Source: Fontisphaera persica (GTDB lineage Bacteria; Verrucomicrobiota; Verrucomicrobiia; Limisphaerales; Fontisphaeraceae). Taken from it: a DNA stretch of 64,000 nt. The stretch's first letter is position 1; each line of letters opens with the position of its first letter. The stretch spans positions 4,092,001 to 4,156,000 of the forward strand of contig NZ_CP116615.1 in NCBI RefSeq assembly GCF_024832785.1, given 5' to 3'. The notes beneath the pieces were generated by a model, which made no database searches, was not told the origin of the DNA, and worked only from the letters and a program-made list of their open reading frames with translations. The position numbers and the translations under genes were made by a program. Shown here piece by piece: positions 1-10,100 of the stretch.

Positions 1-160
1 TCCTTCCCCCGGACCAGTGGCCGTGGCCGTGAGCGCCGGGCCGGCGCGACCGCCCGCTGGCCTGCCGCGGCCAGGACTCCCTGGCGAAGCGGTTTTTCGC
101 GGTAACGGGCCGCCGCAAACCCATTCGACTTTTTCGCCTTCATGCCCTAGTTTGGGGGCC

Positions 161-958
161 ATGAAGATTTTGTTTGTCGGCGATATTGTGGGGCAGCCCG
201 GCCGCCGCGCCGTGCGGACGCTGGTACCCCGGCTGCGCCTGCGCCACGCCGTGGATTTTGTCATCGCCAACGGTGAAAACGCCGCCGGCGGCAGCGGCAT
301 CACTCCCGCCGTGGCGGAGGAAATCTTTGAAAGCGGCGTGGACGTCATCACCTCCGGCGATCATTTGTGGGATCAAAAGGAAGTCCTGGCCCTGCTGGAC
401 AAGGAGCCGCGTTTTTTGCGCCCCGCCAATTATCCGGCGGAGGTGCCGGGACGGGGCTGGGGGGTGTTTGAAAAAAGCGGATTGCCGCCCGTCGCCGTGC
501 TGAATTTGCAGGGGCGCACCTTCATGCCCGCCCATGAAAATCCCTTCCGTCTGGCCCAGCAGGAAGCGCTGAATCTGCGCAGCCGGGCGCGGGTGGTCAT
601 CGTGGATTTTCATGCCGAGGCCACCTCGGAAAAAATTGCGCTGGGCCGGATGCTGGATGGGATGGTGACGGCGGTGCTGGGGACGCACACCCATGTGCCC
701 ACCGCCGATGAGCAAATATTCCCCGGCGGCACGGCCTTCATCAGCGACGTGGGGTTCACCGGCCCGCAGGACAGCGTGCTGGGACGCGAGATTGAACCCA
801 TCATCCGCCGGTTTCTCACCGGCATGCCGCAACGCTTTGAGGTGGCCAAAGGCCGCACCGCGCTGCATGGCGCGCTGCTGGAAGTGGACGCGGCCACCGG
901 CCGGGCCACGGCCATCAGCCGCGTGATGGAGCCGCTGCCGGTGGAGCCGAGCGCCTGA
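161..958 (+). CDS. YmdB-like metallophosphoesterase (TIGR00282 family)
   Basis: A 265-residue calcineurin-like phosphoesterase. Metal-site motifs are visible in family order: GDIVG at residues 7-11, NGENAAGG at 38-45, GDHLWD at 66-71, DFHAEATSEK at 149-158 and GTHTHVPTAD near 174-183. Bacillus YmdB of this family hydrolyses cyclic nucleotides and influences RNase Y, but the substrate here is unknown. I chose the ATG at 161 because the family begins with MKILFVGDIVG; the open frame running back to position 17 encodes low-complexity Pro/Gly sequence and is probably not translated. The exonuclease VII gene follows after 5 bases, so the two are probably co-transcribed. Family is confident; biological role is inferred. 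Confidence 0.9.
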   Translation: MKILFVGDIVGQPGRRAVRTLVPRLRLRHAVDFVIANGENAAGGSGITPAVAEEIFESGVDVITSGDHLWDQKEVLALLDKEPRFLRPANYPAEVPGRGWGVFEKSGLPPVAVLNLQGRTFMPAHENPFRLAQQEALNLRSRARVVIVDFHAEATSEKIALGRMLDGMVTAVLGTHTHVPTADEQIFPGGTAFISDVGFTGPQDSVLGREIEPIIRRFLTGMPQRFEVAKGRTALHGALLEVDAATGRATAISRVMEPLPVEPSA

Positions 959-963
959 AGGAT

Positions 964-2385
964 ATGCCGCGCAAAGCCCAAAGCCAGTGGGATTTTGGCG
1001 AGCTGTTCGGCCCGCAACAAACCCGCCAGGTATGGACGGTGACCGAAGTCACGCAGCGCGTCAAAAAACTGCTCGAGCAACAATTTCCCTCCCTCTGGGT
1101 CAAGGGCGAAGTCAGCAACCTGCGCAGCCAACCCTCCGGCCACATTTACTTCACCTTGAAAGACGCCGGCGCGCAACTGGCCTGCGTGCTCTTCCGCGGC
1201 GAGCCGGGCATCCGGCGGGAGCTGCTGGCGGATGGGCAGCAGGTCTTGCTGCGCGGGGAAATCACCGTCTATGAAGCTCGCGGCCAGTACCAACTGCTGG
1301 TGCGCGAAGTCGAGCCGCTGGGACTGGGGGCCTTGCAGGCCGCCTTCGAGCGGCTCAAACAAAAATTGCAGGCCGAAGGCTTGTTTGACCCGGCGCGCAA
1401 GCGGCCGCTGCCGCGCTTCATTTATCGTGTCGGGGTGGTGACCTCGCCCGCGGCGGCCGCCTGGAAGGATGTGTTGAGCGTCTGGCGGCGGCGGTTTGCC
1501 GGCATGGACCTTATCCTGGCGCCGTGCCGCGTGCAGGGTGACGGCGCCGCGGCGGAAATTGCCGCGGCCATTGCGCGGTTAAATCAATGGCATGTTGCGC
1601 AGCCCCCGGGCGGCGGCCTGCACGCCCTGCTGGTGACGCGCGGCGGCGGGAGCCTGGAAGATTTGTGGGCGTTCAATGAAGAGGTGGTGGCGCGCGCCAT
1701 TTTCCATTCCACTGTGCCGGTGGTTTCGGCGGTGGGCCATGAAATTGATTTCACCATCAGCGATTTTGTGGCCGATGTGCGCGCCCCCACCCCCAGCGCC
1801 GCCGCCGAGCTGCTCAGCGAGGGGATGTTTCAGGCGAAGCAATTGGCGCCCGCTTACGCCGACGTTTTGCGGCGGACGGTGGCCAAAAAATGGGAGCAGA
1901 AACAAGAGGCGCTGCAACAGCGCGAGCGGCGCCTGGCCCGGTGTCATCCGCGCCGCCGCCTCGAGCTGTGGAGCCAGCGGCTGGATGACTGGGTGGAGCG
2001 TTTGCAGCGGCAACCGCGCCGACGCTGGCAAAACCAGCAGCTCCTGCTCGCCCGTCTGTCCGGGCAGGTGCAGCGCCTGCGGCCCACGCGCTGGCTCCAA
2101 TTGCGCGCCGAGCGCATCCTGGCCTTGTGCCAGCGTTTGCAGCAGGGCGCGCGGCTGAAGGTACAGCAGCGGCAGGCGCGCTTTCACCATTTGATGGAAC
2201 AACTACGCCTGCTTTCCCCTCAGCACACCCTGGAACGTGGTTATTCCATCACCCAGGACGCCGCCACTGGCCGCATCTTGCGCCAGGCTGAGGAAACAGC
2301 GCCGGGCCAGGTGGTCATCACGCGCCTGGCGCATGGGCAATTGACCAGCCGCGTGGAAGACACCCGGCCCGAAACCTCCGCATAG
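964..2385 (+). CDS. xseA: Exodeoxyribonuclease VII large subunit
   Basis: 473 residues, close to the usual XseA length. An N-terminal OB-fold (about residues 20-110) contains the family stretch VKGEVSNLRSQPSGHIYFTL. The catalytic domain carries VGVVTSPAAAAWKDVL (about 156-171), VTRGGGSLEDLWAFNEE and VVSAVGHEIDFTISDFVADVRAPTPSAAAE-type sequence (about 220-282). The C-terminal half is Arg/Gln-rich and helical, as expected for the coiled-coil that binds XseB. The enzyme degrades single-stranded DNA in the cytoplasm. It starts 5 bases after the YmdB-like gene. No xseB follows: the next 74 bases are non-coding and the next gene is on the opposite strand, so the small subunit must lie elsewhere. 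Confidence 0.96.
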   Translation: MPRKAQSQWDFGELFGPQQTRQVWTVTEVTQRVKKLLEQQFPSLWVKGEVSNLRSQPSGHIYFTLKDAGAQLACVLFRGEPGIRRELLADGQQVLLRGEITVYEARGQYQLLVREVEPLGLGALQAAFERLKQKLQAEGLFDPARKRPLPRFIYRVGVVTSPAAAAWKDVLSVWRRRFAGMDLILAPCRVQGDGAAAEIAAAIARLNQWHVAQPPGGGLHALLVTRGGGSLEDLWAFNEEVVARAIFHSTVPVVSAVGHEIDFTISDFVADVRAPTPSAAAELLSEGMFQAKQLAPAYADVLRRTVAKKWEQKQEALQQRERRLARCHPRRRLELWSQRLDDWVERLQRQPRRRWQNQQLLLARLSGQVQRLRPTRWLQLRAERILALCQRLQQGARLKVQQRQARFHHLMEQLRLLSPQHTLERGYSITQDAATGRILRQAEETAPGQVVITRLAHGQLTSRVEDTRPETSA

Positions 2386-2459
2386 GTTCCCCTTGCGATA
2401 CCGTTGTTCTGACCCTTTTCCGTGGAGCGCAGCGGGGAGCGGTCCGGCGCGGAGCAGCG

Positions 2460-5456
2460 CTAGGCCGCCAGAGGACACTTGAGGCGCACACAAGTGCCGC
2501 CCCCCGGGCGCGGCAGAAACTCCGCACTGCCCTGCGCTTCCGCCATGCGTTTCTGCATGTTTTTCAAGCCGTTGCGCGTGGAGTTTTTGAGGCGCTCCGG
2601 GTCCAAACCACGCCCATCGTCCTCCAATTCGATGACCAGATGTTTGCCGCCGGCCACCTGGATGCGCAACCACACCTGTCTGGCCTGGGCATGCCGCACA
2701 ACATTGGTTACTGCTTCCTTGACCGTCATATAGACATGATGCCGCACTTCAGGGGCAATGGCGGCGGCCGGAAAGGTCGAGGGCACTTCGAGCCGGCAGG
2801 GGATGCCCGCCACGGTAAGGTAATCGTGCACGTACTTGCACAAATAATTGGCCAGACCTTCGAGCGTGTCATTGGCGGGGTTGACCGTCCACACAATCTC
2901 ATCGAGGCCGCGGGTGGTTTCGCGCGCGGTGTGCGCGATTTGTCGGGCGTGCTCAGCCACATCCTCCGGGTGATTTTTGTCGGCTTCCGCCATTTCGCTG
3001 AGCAAGGCGATTTGGGTGAGGTTGGCGCCCAGTTGATCATGCAGATCGCGGGCGATGCGCGCCCGTTCTTTTTCCAGCGCTTGCTGCTGGCGCATCCGTT
3101 CAAGCTGGCGGCGCAGCCGGCGCGTGGAGAAATGGCGAATGGTGAGGACCAGCGCACCCCCCAGGGTCACACTGGCGGCCGACAGAAACCAGGTGGTGCG
3201 CCACCACGGCGGCGGGGCCACGATGACGAGGGCCGCGCCCGTGGGATTCCAGACGCCGTCCTCATTGCACGCGGTCACCACAAACCGGTATTGGCCGGGC
3301 GGCAGAGCGGCATAGCGCGCGATGCGGCTGTCGCCGGCTTCCACCATTTCCTGCTCGTGCCCCTCCAGTTGGTAGCGAAACCGCGCCCGTTCCGGCGCGC
3401 CCAGATTGAGGCTGGCGTAATGGATTTCGAGGCGGCTTTGCGCGCGGGGCGGCAAACGCAGCGGCTGCCCGGGTGGCGGCAGCGCGGCGGTCTGGCCGTC
3501 CACCAGCAATTTCTCGATGCGCACGGGCGGCGGGTTGGTGTTGGGCAGCAATTGCGCGGGATTCACCACTGCCAGGCCGCGGGTGGTGGGAAACCACAAG
3601 CGGCCGTCGGGAGTCTGGCAGGCGGCGGGTTGGGAGCCGCTGGTGCATTCGCGGCTGGGCAGGCCGTCGGCCTTGCCGTACGTGCGGCAGGGCACGACCT
3701 TGAGCCGCCCGGCCGCCAGCTCGTCCAGGTCGCGTTTGGCAATTCGCATCAGCCCCACGCTGGAGCCAATCCAGAAAAATCCCTGGGCGTCCTCCACCAG
3801 ATAGGCCAGGGCGTTGCCGGCCAGTCCCTCGCGCACGGTGTACCGAGTCCATTGACGTCCATCCCAGCGGGCCAGACCGCTGCTGACCGTGCCCACCCAC
3901 AGGACCTGGTTGGTATCGCCATGCAGGAAGGCTATTTCGTCAGACGGCAAACCGCCTGCGGATTTGCGCACCGCAGACCACTGGCCGCCGCGCCACACAT
4001 TCAGCCCGCCGCCATAGGTGCCGGCATAGAGGGTGCCCCGGGAGTCCTCGGCCAACGCGGTAATGATGGCGGAGGAGAGGCCGTCATTGGTTTGATACCG
4101 CCGCGCGGCCTGACCGTTCCACGACACCAACGCGCCTTGGCCGCCAATCCAGAGGCGGCGCTGACGGTCCTCCAGCAAGGCGGTCACCACAACCGGGATT
4201 TCCGCTGGCAGGGGGGCGGGGATGAAGTGATTCGTTTGCCATAACAGCAGGCCGCCGCCATAGGTGCCTGCCCATACGCGGCCCTGGGAGTCGCGCAACA
4301 CAGACCACACCTGCATGCGCGTCAGCCCCTCCTGGCGGCCGTAGAACCGGGCGCCTTGGGGCGTGCCATGCAACAGCCCTGCGCCGTTGAAGCCCACCCA
4401 CAGCCCATCAGCGCCGTCGTGGCAGACGGTTTGCACCGGCCAGGCGCCGGCGCCTTCCAGCGTGCTGAACACCTGCGGCCGCACCCGCGCCAGCCCGCCG
4501 CCGTCGGTGCCCACCCACAAGTTGTTTTCGTGGTCCACACACACGGCTAGCACGGCTTCGTTGACCAGACCCTCCTGGCGCTTCAGCCACGCCACGGAGC
4601 CATCAGCGCGATACCAGAAAACGCCCAGCCCCAGCGTGCCCACCACCAGATGCCCCAGGCGGTCTTCGGCCGCCGAAGTGACCGGCGCGGAGCGCCACGG
4701 GTAAGGGCCCAGCTCGCGCTCCGGCCGGCCGCCGCGCCAGCGGGTCACGCGGCCGTCGGCCAGCCGCCAAAAGCCACCGTGGCGGCTGGGCAGCAGAAAA
4801 TCCAGCCGTTGCACGCGCCATTCACCCTCCAGGCGCGGCTCGAGCGTGCCGCCGCCGGGAGGCAGACCGAGCCGGGCCATTCGCGAACCCGCCCCCACCC
4901 ACACGGCGCCATTGGTTTCGGCGGCCAGAAAGCGCGGCACATCTTCGCGGCCCCACTCAAAAAGGAAAGGGGTGAGCACGTTGTTCTGCCAGCGCCACAA
5001 CTCGCCCGTGCGGGTGTAAAACCAGGCCGCCCCCTGCGCATCCCTGCCCGCGCCCACCAGCCGCCGCTCCGGCGCGGTGCGGCCGACGGGGATGGGGGTA
5101 AAACGGCCCTCGCGCCATTGCACGATGGCGCCGGATTCCAGGCCAATCCAGAGGCCGCCGGCCGGGTCGCTGCGCAAAAACACGATGCGGCCGCCCTCCA
5201 GCTCCGGGGTGTTGCTGCCGTCAAACACTGTGAAGGCCAGGCCGTCAAAACGCGCCAGGCCGTTGAGCGTGCCCACCCACAAATAACCGTCTTCGGTGGT
5301 GGCCAGGCTGGTGACGGTGTTGTGCGGAAGGCCGTCATCCGTTTCCCATGCCCGGACAGCAAAGGGGAGCGGCGCAGCCCCTGCAGGAGAGCAGCCCCAA
5401 CCCAAGCCCAGGAGCACACAAAGCCAGGCGGCACGCAACCAGCCGGTGTTTGGCAT
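2460..5456 (-). CDS. Two-component regulator propeller-type sensor histidine kinase
   Basis: 998-residue membrane sensor kinase. An N-terminal signal peptide (about 1-27) precedes roughly 600 residues of Reg_prop repeats with recurring YLWVGT, LWVGTDGGGLARV and LWIG(S/G) blades, forming one or two periplasmic beta-propellers. A Y_Y_Y domain follows (about 680-748), then one membrane helix (about 755-776). The cytoplasmic kinase is of the HisKA_3/NarL class: H-box RDLHDQLG with predicted phospho-His 806, N-box TVKEAVTNVVRHAQ near 911-924 and G-box EDDGRGLD near 945-952. Its partner would be a LuxR/NarL-type response regulator, but none is encoded beside it. Such propellers often sense polysaccharide breakdown products; the ligand here is unknown. 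Confidence 0.93.
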   Translation of the reverse strand: MPNTGWLRAAWLCVLLGLGWGCSPAGAAPLPFAVRAWETDDGLPHNTVTSLATTEDGYLWVGTLNGLARFDGLAFTVFDGSNTPELEGGRIVFLRSDPAGGLWIGLESGAIVQWREGRFTPIPVGRTAPERRLVGAGRDAQGAAWFYTRTGELWRWQNNVLTPFLFEWGREDVPRFLAAETNGAVWVGAGSRMARLGLPPGGGTLEPRLEGEWRVQRLDFLLPSRHGGFWRLADGRVTRWRGGRPERELGPYPWRSAPVTSAAEDRLGHLVVGTLGLGVFWYRADGSVAWLKRQEGLVNEAVLAVCVDHENNLWVGTDGGGLARVRPQVFSTLEGAGAWPVQTVCHDGADGLWVGFNGAGLLHGTPQGARFYGRQEGLTRMQVWSVLRDSQGRVWAGTYGGGLLLWQTNHFIPAPLPAEIPVVVTALLEDRQRRLWIGGQGALVSWNGQAARRYQTNDGLSSAIITALAEDSRGTLYAGTYGGGLNVWRGGQWSAVRKSAGGLPSDEIAFLHGDTNQVLWVGTVSSGLARWDGRQWTRYTVREGLAGNALAYLVEDAQGFFWIGSSVGLMRIAKRDLDELAAGRLKVVPCRTYGKADGLPSRECTSGSQPAACQTPDGRLWFPTTRGLAVVNPAQLLPNTNPPPVRIEKLLVDGQTAALPPPGQPLRLPPRAQSRLEIHYASLNLGAPERARFRYQLEGHEQEMVEAGDSRIARYAALPPGQYRFVVTACNEDGVWNPTGAALVIVAPPPWWRTTWFLSAASVTLGGALVLTIRHFSTRRLRRQLERMRQQQALEKERARIARDLHDQLGANLTQIALLSEMAEADKNHPEDVAEHARQIAHTARETTRGLDEIVWTVNPANDTLEGLANYLCKYVHDYLTVAGIPCRLEVPSTFPAAAIAPEVRHHVYMTVKEAVTNVVRHAQARQVWLRIQVAGGKHLVIELEDDGRGLDPERLKNSTRNGLKNMQKRMAEAQGSAEFLPRPGGGTCVRLKCPLAA

Positions 5457-5610
5457 GGAGCATTATGGGGGCAGGGGGGTGGAAGGTGTAAATGATAAAA
5501 CCAATCCCGGCCACCCTTGCGGCGTCCTCCCCATGCCCATTCCCCGCTGGGAATTGGATGGAAAGGCACCTGCCCCCGACTATCTCAGTTTGTGTGACGT
5601 GATGGCTGGG

Positions 5611-7104
5611 TTATTTCCCGCTCACCCCGGTTGAAGACGAAGGGGCGCCGTGCCCCGCGGCTTTTCCTTTCGGCGCGGGCGGCGTGTCTCCCGGCAGAGC
5701 GGCGAGCGTCGTTTCCCAACCGCCGCCCAGCGCCTTGTACAAGGCCGCCAGCGCGGTGGCCAGCCGCGTGCGCGCCTGCGCGAGCTGGCTCTCGGCCGCC
5801 AGTTGCGTGCGTTGCGCGTCCAACACCGTCAAATAATCCGCCACTCCCGCCTGGTAGCGTTGCTCGGCCAGCGTGCGCGCCTCAATGGCCGCCCGGGCCG
5901 CCGCGGCCAGCCGCTGCTCGCGTTCGCGCGCCCGGCTTGCTTCCACCAGCGCGTTTTCCGTCTCTTCCAGCGCGGTGAGCACGGCTTTTTCGTAATTAGC
6001 CAGCTCCGCCTCCGCCCGCGCGCCGGCGGCTTGGATGCGGGCGCGCACCCGGCCCAAATCCAGCGCGGCCCAGGAGATGCGCGGCCCAAAGGAGTAGGCA
6101 TCTGCGCCTGCTTCAGCCCAGCCGGAGAGCTGGTTGGCCTCCAGCGACACACTGCCCACCCAGGTGACGCGCGGGAATAAATCCGCCGTGGCCACGCCAA
6201 TGCGCGCGGTGGCGGCGGCCAGCGTGCGCTCGGCCATGCGAATGTCCGGCCGCCGGCGCAGCAAGTCTGCCGGGTTGCCCACCGGCACCAGCTCTGGCAC
6301 GGCGGGCAGCGCGCCGGGGAGGGACAGCTCGGCCTCGAGGGCCTCCGGCGTTTGCGCGGTCAGCACACTGAGCCGGTGAATGGCCCGCTTGATGGTGGTT
6401 TCCAGGGCCGGCAGCAGCGCCAGGGTGCTTTCGTACTGCGATTCGGCGCGCCGCACGTCGAGGTCCGTGCCGCGGCCGGCGGCCACCCGGGCGCGTATCA
6501 GCTCCAGCGATTCGCGTTGCACCTCGGCATTGCGCCGGGCCACATCGTATTCCTGCTGGGCGCCGCGCAATTCAAAGTAATTGCGGGCCACTTCCGCCAT
6601 CACGGTCATCCCCACCCACTGGCGGTAGGCCTCGGCCCCCTGCACCTCGGCGGTGGCCGCTTCCACGCTGCGGCGGACGCGCCCGAAGAGGTCCATCTCC
6701 CAGGTGGCGTCAAAGCCGGCGTCGTACAGCTCATACTCGCGCAGGTTGCGCGGCAGGCCGCCCGCGGCATCCTTGCTGCGTGTACCGCGCACGTAGCCGC
6801 CGTCGGCGCGGACGGTGGGGTAAAGGTCAAAGGTGGTGTGCTGCCGCAGGGCGCGCGCCTCGCGCACGCGGGCGGTGGCGGCGCGCAAATCCAGATTGGT
6901 GGCCAGGGCCGTCTGCACCAGGCGCGTCAGGGTGGGGTCCTGAAATTGCCGCCACCATTCGGTTTGAATCGGTTCGGCGGGAAACGCCGCCTCAGCATGA
7001 GCATAGGCGGCCGGAGTGGCCGTTTTCGGCGTCTGGTAATTTGGCCCCACTGTGCAGCCGCTCAGACCCAGTGCCAGACCCAGTCCTGCCAGCAGCACCG
7101 CCAT
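5611..7104 (-). other. Internal outer-membrane-factor module with its own lipobox and possible start
   Basis: Within the permease fusion an in-frame ATG at 7104-7102 (residue 1062) begins MAVLLAGLGLALGLSGC, a textbook lipoprotein signal peptide with the lipidated cysteine encoded at 7056-7054. A lipobox only works near a free N-terminus. Either the module is also translated on its own from this ATG, or the fusion is cleaved by signal peptidase II, or the cysteine is unused. No strong Shine-Dalgarno is visible upstream (the preceding bases are GC-rich, with GGTGGCGGG), so internal initiation is only a possibility. Confidence 0.5.
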
Positions 7105-10100
7105 GCCATGGCCCGCCACCGGTGCCGCTGGCGCGTTTTTGAAGTCGCTGGCCTTGCTCTTTTCGCCCGTCCAGCGCCGGATGACCACATAAAACACAGG
7201 CGTCAGGAAAAGCCCGAAGAACGTCACCCCCAGCGTGCCCCAGAAGGTGGCGGTGCCAATGGCCTGTCGCAGCTCGGCGCCGGCGCCGTCGGCCAGCATG
7301 AGCGGCAGCACGCCAAAGGCAAACGCCAGCGAGGTCATCAGAATGGGCCGCAAGCGCAGCCGGCAAGCCTCGCGCGCCGCCTCGAAACGGGTCAGCCCCT
7401 TGTCCTGCAACTGGCGGGCAAACTCGACAATCAGAATGGCATTTTTGCAGGCCAGCCCAATCAGCGTCACCATGCCAATCTGAGTGAACAGGTTGTTCTC
7501 CAGTCCCCGCGCCCAGACGGCCAGAATGGCGAACAGCAGCGCCATGGGCGTGATGAGAATAATCGCCAGCGGGAGGGACCAGCTCTCGTATTGTGCCGCC
7601 AGCACCAGAAACACCATCAGCACGCACAACGGGAAAATGAGAATGGCCGAGCGTCCCGCCAGCAATTCCAGCAGGCTCAATTCCGTCCATTCAATGGCCA
7701 TGCCCGGCGGCAGCAGTTGGGCCGCCAGCCGGTTGAGGACGTTGATGGCATCACCGGAGCTGACCCCCGGGCGGGTGGCGCCGCTCAAATCGGCGCTGGG
7801 AAACAGGTTGTAGTGATTGATGAGGATGGGGCCGGTGGTGTCCTTCACCGTGATGACGGTGCCCAGCGGCACCATCTGGCCGGCGGCGTTGCGCACGCGC
7901 AATTCGGTGGCGTCGGAGGGCCGTGCGCGGAAGGGCGCGTCCGCCTGCGCGCGCACCTGAAAGGGGCGGCCAAAAAGGGTGAAGTCATTGACGTACAAAC
8001 CGCCCAGATACACCGAGAGCGCCTGCCAGATTTCCTGCAGCGGCACCTGCATCATTTTGGCTTTTTCGCGGTCCACCTCCAGCAACACCTGCGGCACCTG
8101 GGCGCGGTAGGTGGTCAGCACATTGGCCAGGCGCGGGTCCTGATTGGCCGCCGCCATGAGTTGAAACGCCGCAGCCTGCAAGGCTTGCGGACCCAGGTTG
8201 GCGCGGTCTTGAATCTGGAGCTTGAACCCGCCCACCGAGCCTAAACCGTCCACCGGCGGCAGGTTGAAGGCCGCCGCAAAACCTTCGTTGATGCCCGCCA
8301 GCTTGGGCCGGAGCTGCGCCAGGATTTTCTCCGCCGTCCATCCGGTTTTGCGGCGTTGTTCATAGGATTGCAGCCGCACAATCAGCGTGGACGCATTGGG
8401 CTGGCTGCCGAAGTTCAGGAAGGAAAAGCCGTCCAGTTTGATGACCGCTTCCACGCCCGGAGTCTGGCGCACGATTTGATGCAATTTTTCACTGACCACG
8501 GCCGTGCGCTCCTTGGACGCGCCGTCCGGCAGTTGCAGATAGCATATCAGGGTGCCCTTGTCCTGCTGCGGAATGAAGCCGCGCGGCGTGCTGATGAAGC
8601 CCACATAAGTCAGCGCCAGCAGGCCGCCGTACAGCATCAAGGCAATTACGCCGTGGCGGATGACCAGGCTCAAACCGCCGAGATAGCGCTGCCGCAGGTT
8701 TTCAAACAGGCGATTGAAGCCCTTGAAGAACCACCCCAAGGTGGCGTCCAAAAGCCGGCTGAAACGGTCCGTGCGGGCGCCGTGTGGTTGCAGCAGCAGA
8801 GCGCACAAGGCCGGGCTGAGGGTCAGCGCGTTGAACGCGGAAATCAGCGTCGAGACCGCGATGGTCAGCGCAAATTGCTGGTAAAACTTGCCCTGGATGC
8901 CCGGCAAAAAGGCCGTGGGCACAAAGACCGCGCTCAACACCAGCGCAATCGCCACCACCGCGCCGCTGATTTCATCCATCGCCAGGCGCGTGGCGGTGAC
9001 GGGGTCCTTGCCTTCAGCGATGTGGCGCTCGACGTTTTCCACCACCACAATGGCGTCGTCCACCACGATGCCAATCGCCAGCACCAGGCCAAACAGCGTC
9101 AGGTTGTTGATGCTGAAGCCCAGGGCCGACATCACCGCAAACGTCCCGATTAGGGACACCGGCACGGCAATCAGCGGAATGAGCGAGGCGCGCCACGTTT
9201 GCAGGAACAGCACCACCACCAGGGTCACCAGCACCATCGCCTCCAGCAGCGTCTGAAACACCTCGTGAATCGAGGCGCGGATGTATTCCGAGTCATCACG
9301 TGGAATCCGGTACTCCAGCCCCTTGGGAAACCGCTTGCTCAGCTCGGCCATGGCTTTGCGCACGGCGTCCGCGGTTTCAATGGTGTTGGAACCAGGCAGT
9401 TGAAACACCGCCATGGCCACCATCGGCGTGCCGTCCAGATAGCTGTCCAGGCTGTAATCCCGCGCGCCCAGTTCCACCCGCGCCACGTCTTTTAAGCGCA
9501 GCACGCGGCCCTCGGCATCGGTCCGCAGAATGATCTGCTCGAACTCCTGCTCCGAGGCCAGCCGCCCCCGCACCAGCGCCACCAGTTGCATGGGTGTGCC
9601 CTTGGGCGCCGGCGACTGGCCAAACACGCCGCCGGCCACCTCGACGTTCTGCTCCCGAATGGCCGCAATGACATCGCCGGCGGTCAAATTGCGCGCGGCC
9701 AGTCGGGCTGGGTCGAGCCAGATGCGCATGCTGTACTCGCGCGTGCCAAAGATGAACACGTCCCCCACGCCCGGCAGGCGCGCCAGCACATCCTTGACCT
9801 GCAAGTAGGCGTAGTTGCTGAGGAAAATGTCATCAAAGGTGCCGTCGGGCGAAATCAGGGTCACCACCATCGTCATGTTGGGCGAGCGTTTCCGCACGTC
9901 CACCCCCAGGCGGCGCACCTCCTCCGGCAGGCGCGGCAAGGCGCTTTGCACGCGGTTCTGCACCTGCACCTGCGCCTTGTCTATGTCCGTCCCCACCTTG
10001 AAGGTGACCTGGATGGACATCGAGCCATCCGCCGAGCAGGAGGAGGAAAGATAGAGCATGTTTTCCACGCCGTTGATTTCCTGCTCCAGCGGCGTGGCCA

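Noticed and set aside
17-160. N-terminal extension of the YmdB-like protein
   Set aside because: The extension is Pro/Gly/Ala-rich and unrelated to the family, whose proteins start at the ATG at 161.
2640-4244. 534-residue plus-strand frame opposite the propeller kinase
   Set aside because: Antisense shadow with biased composition; kinase motifs are on the minus strand.
5538-5553. Inverted repeat ATTCCC/GGGAAT downstream of the RND fusion
   Set aside because: No T tract on either strand and only a six-base stem; not convincing as a terminator.
6352-8244. 630-residue plus-strand frame opposite the RND fusion gene
   Set aside because: Same antisense GC effect; the opposite strand has complete RND and outer-membrane-factor motifs.
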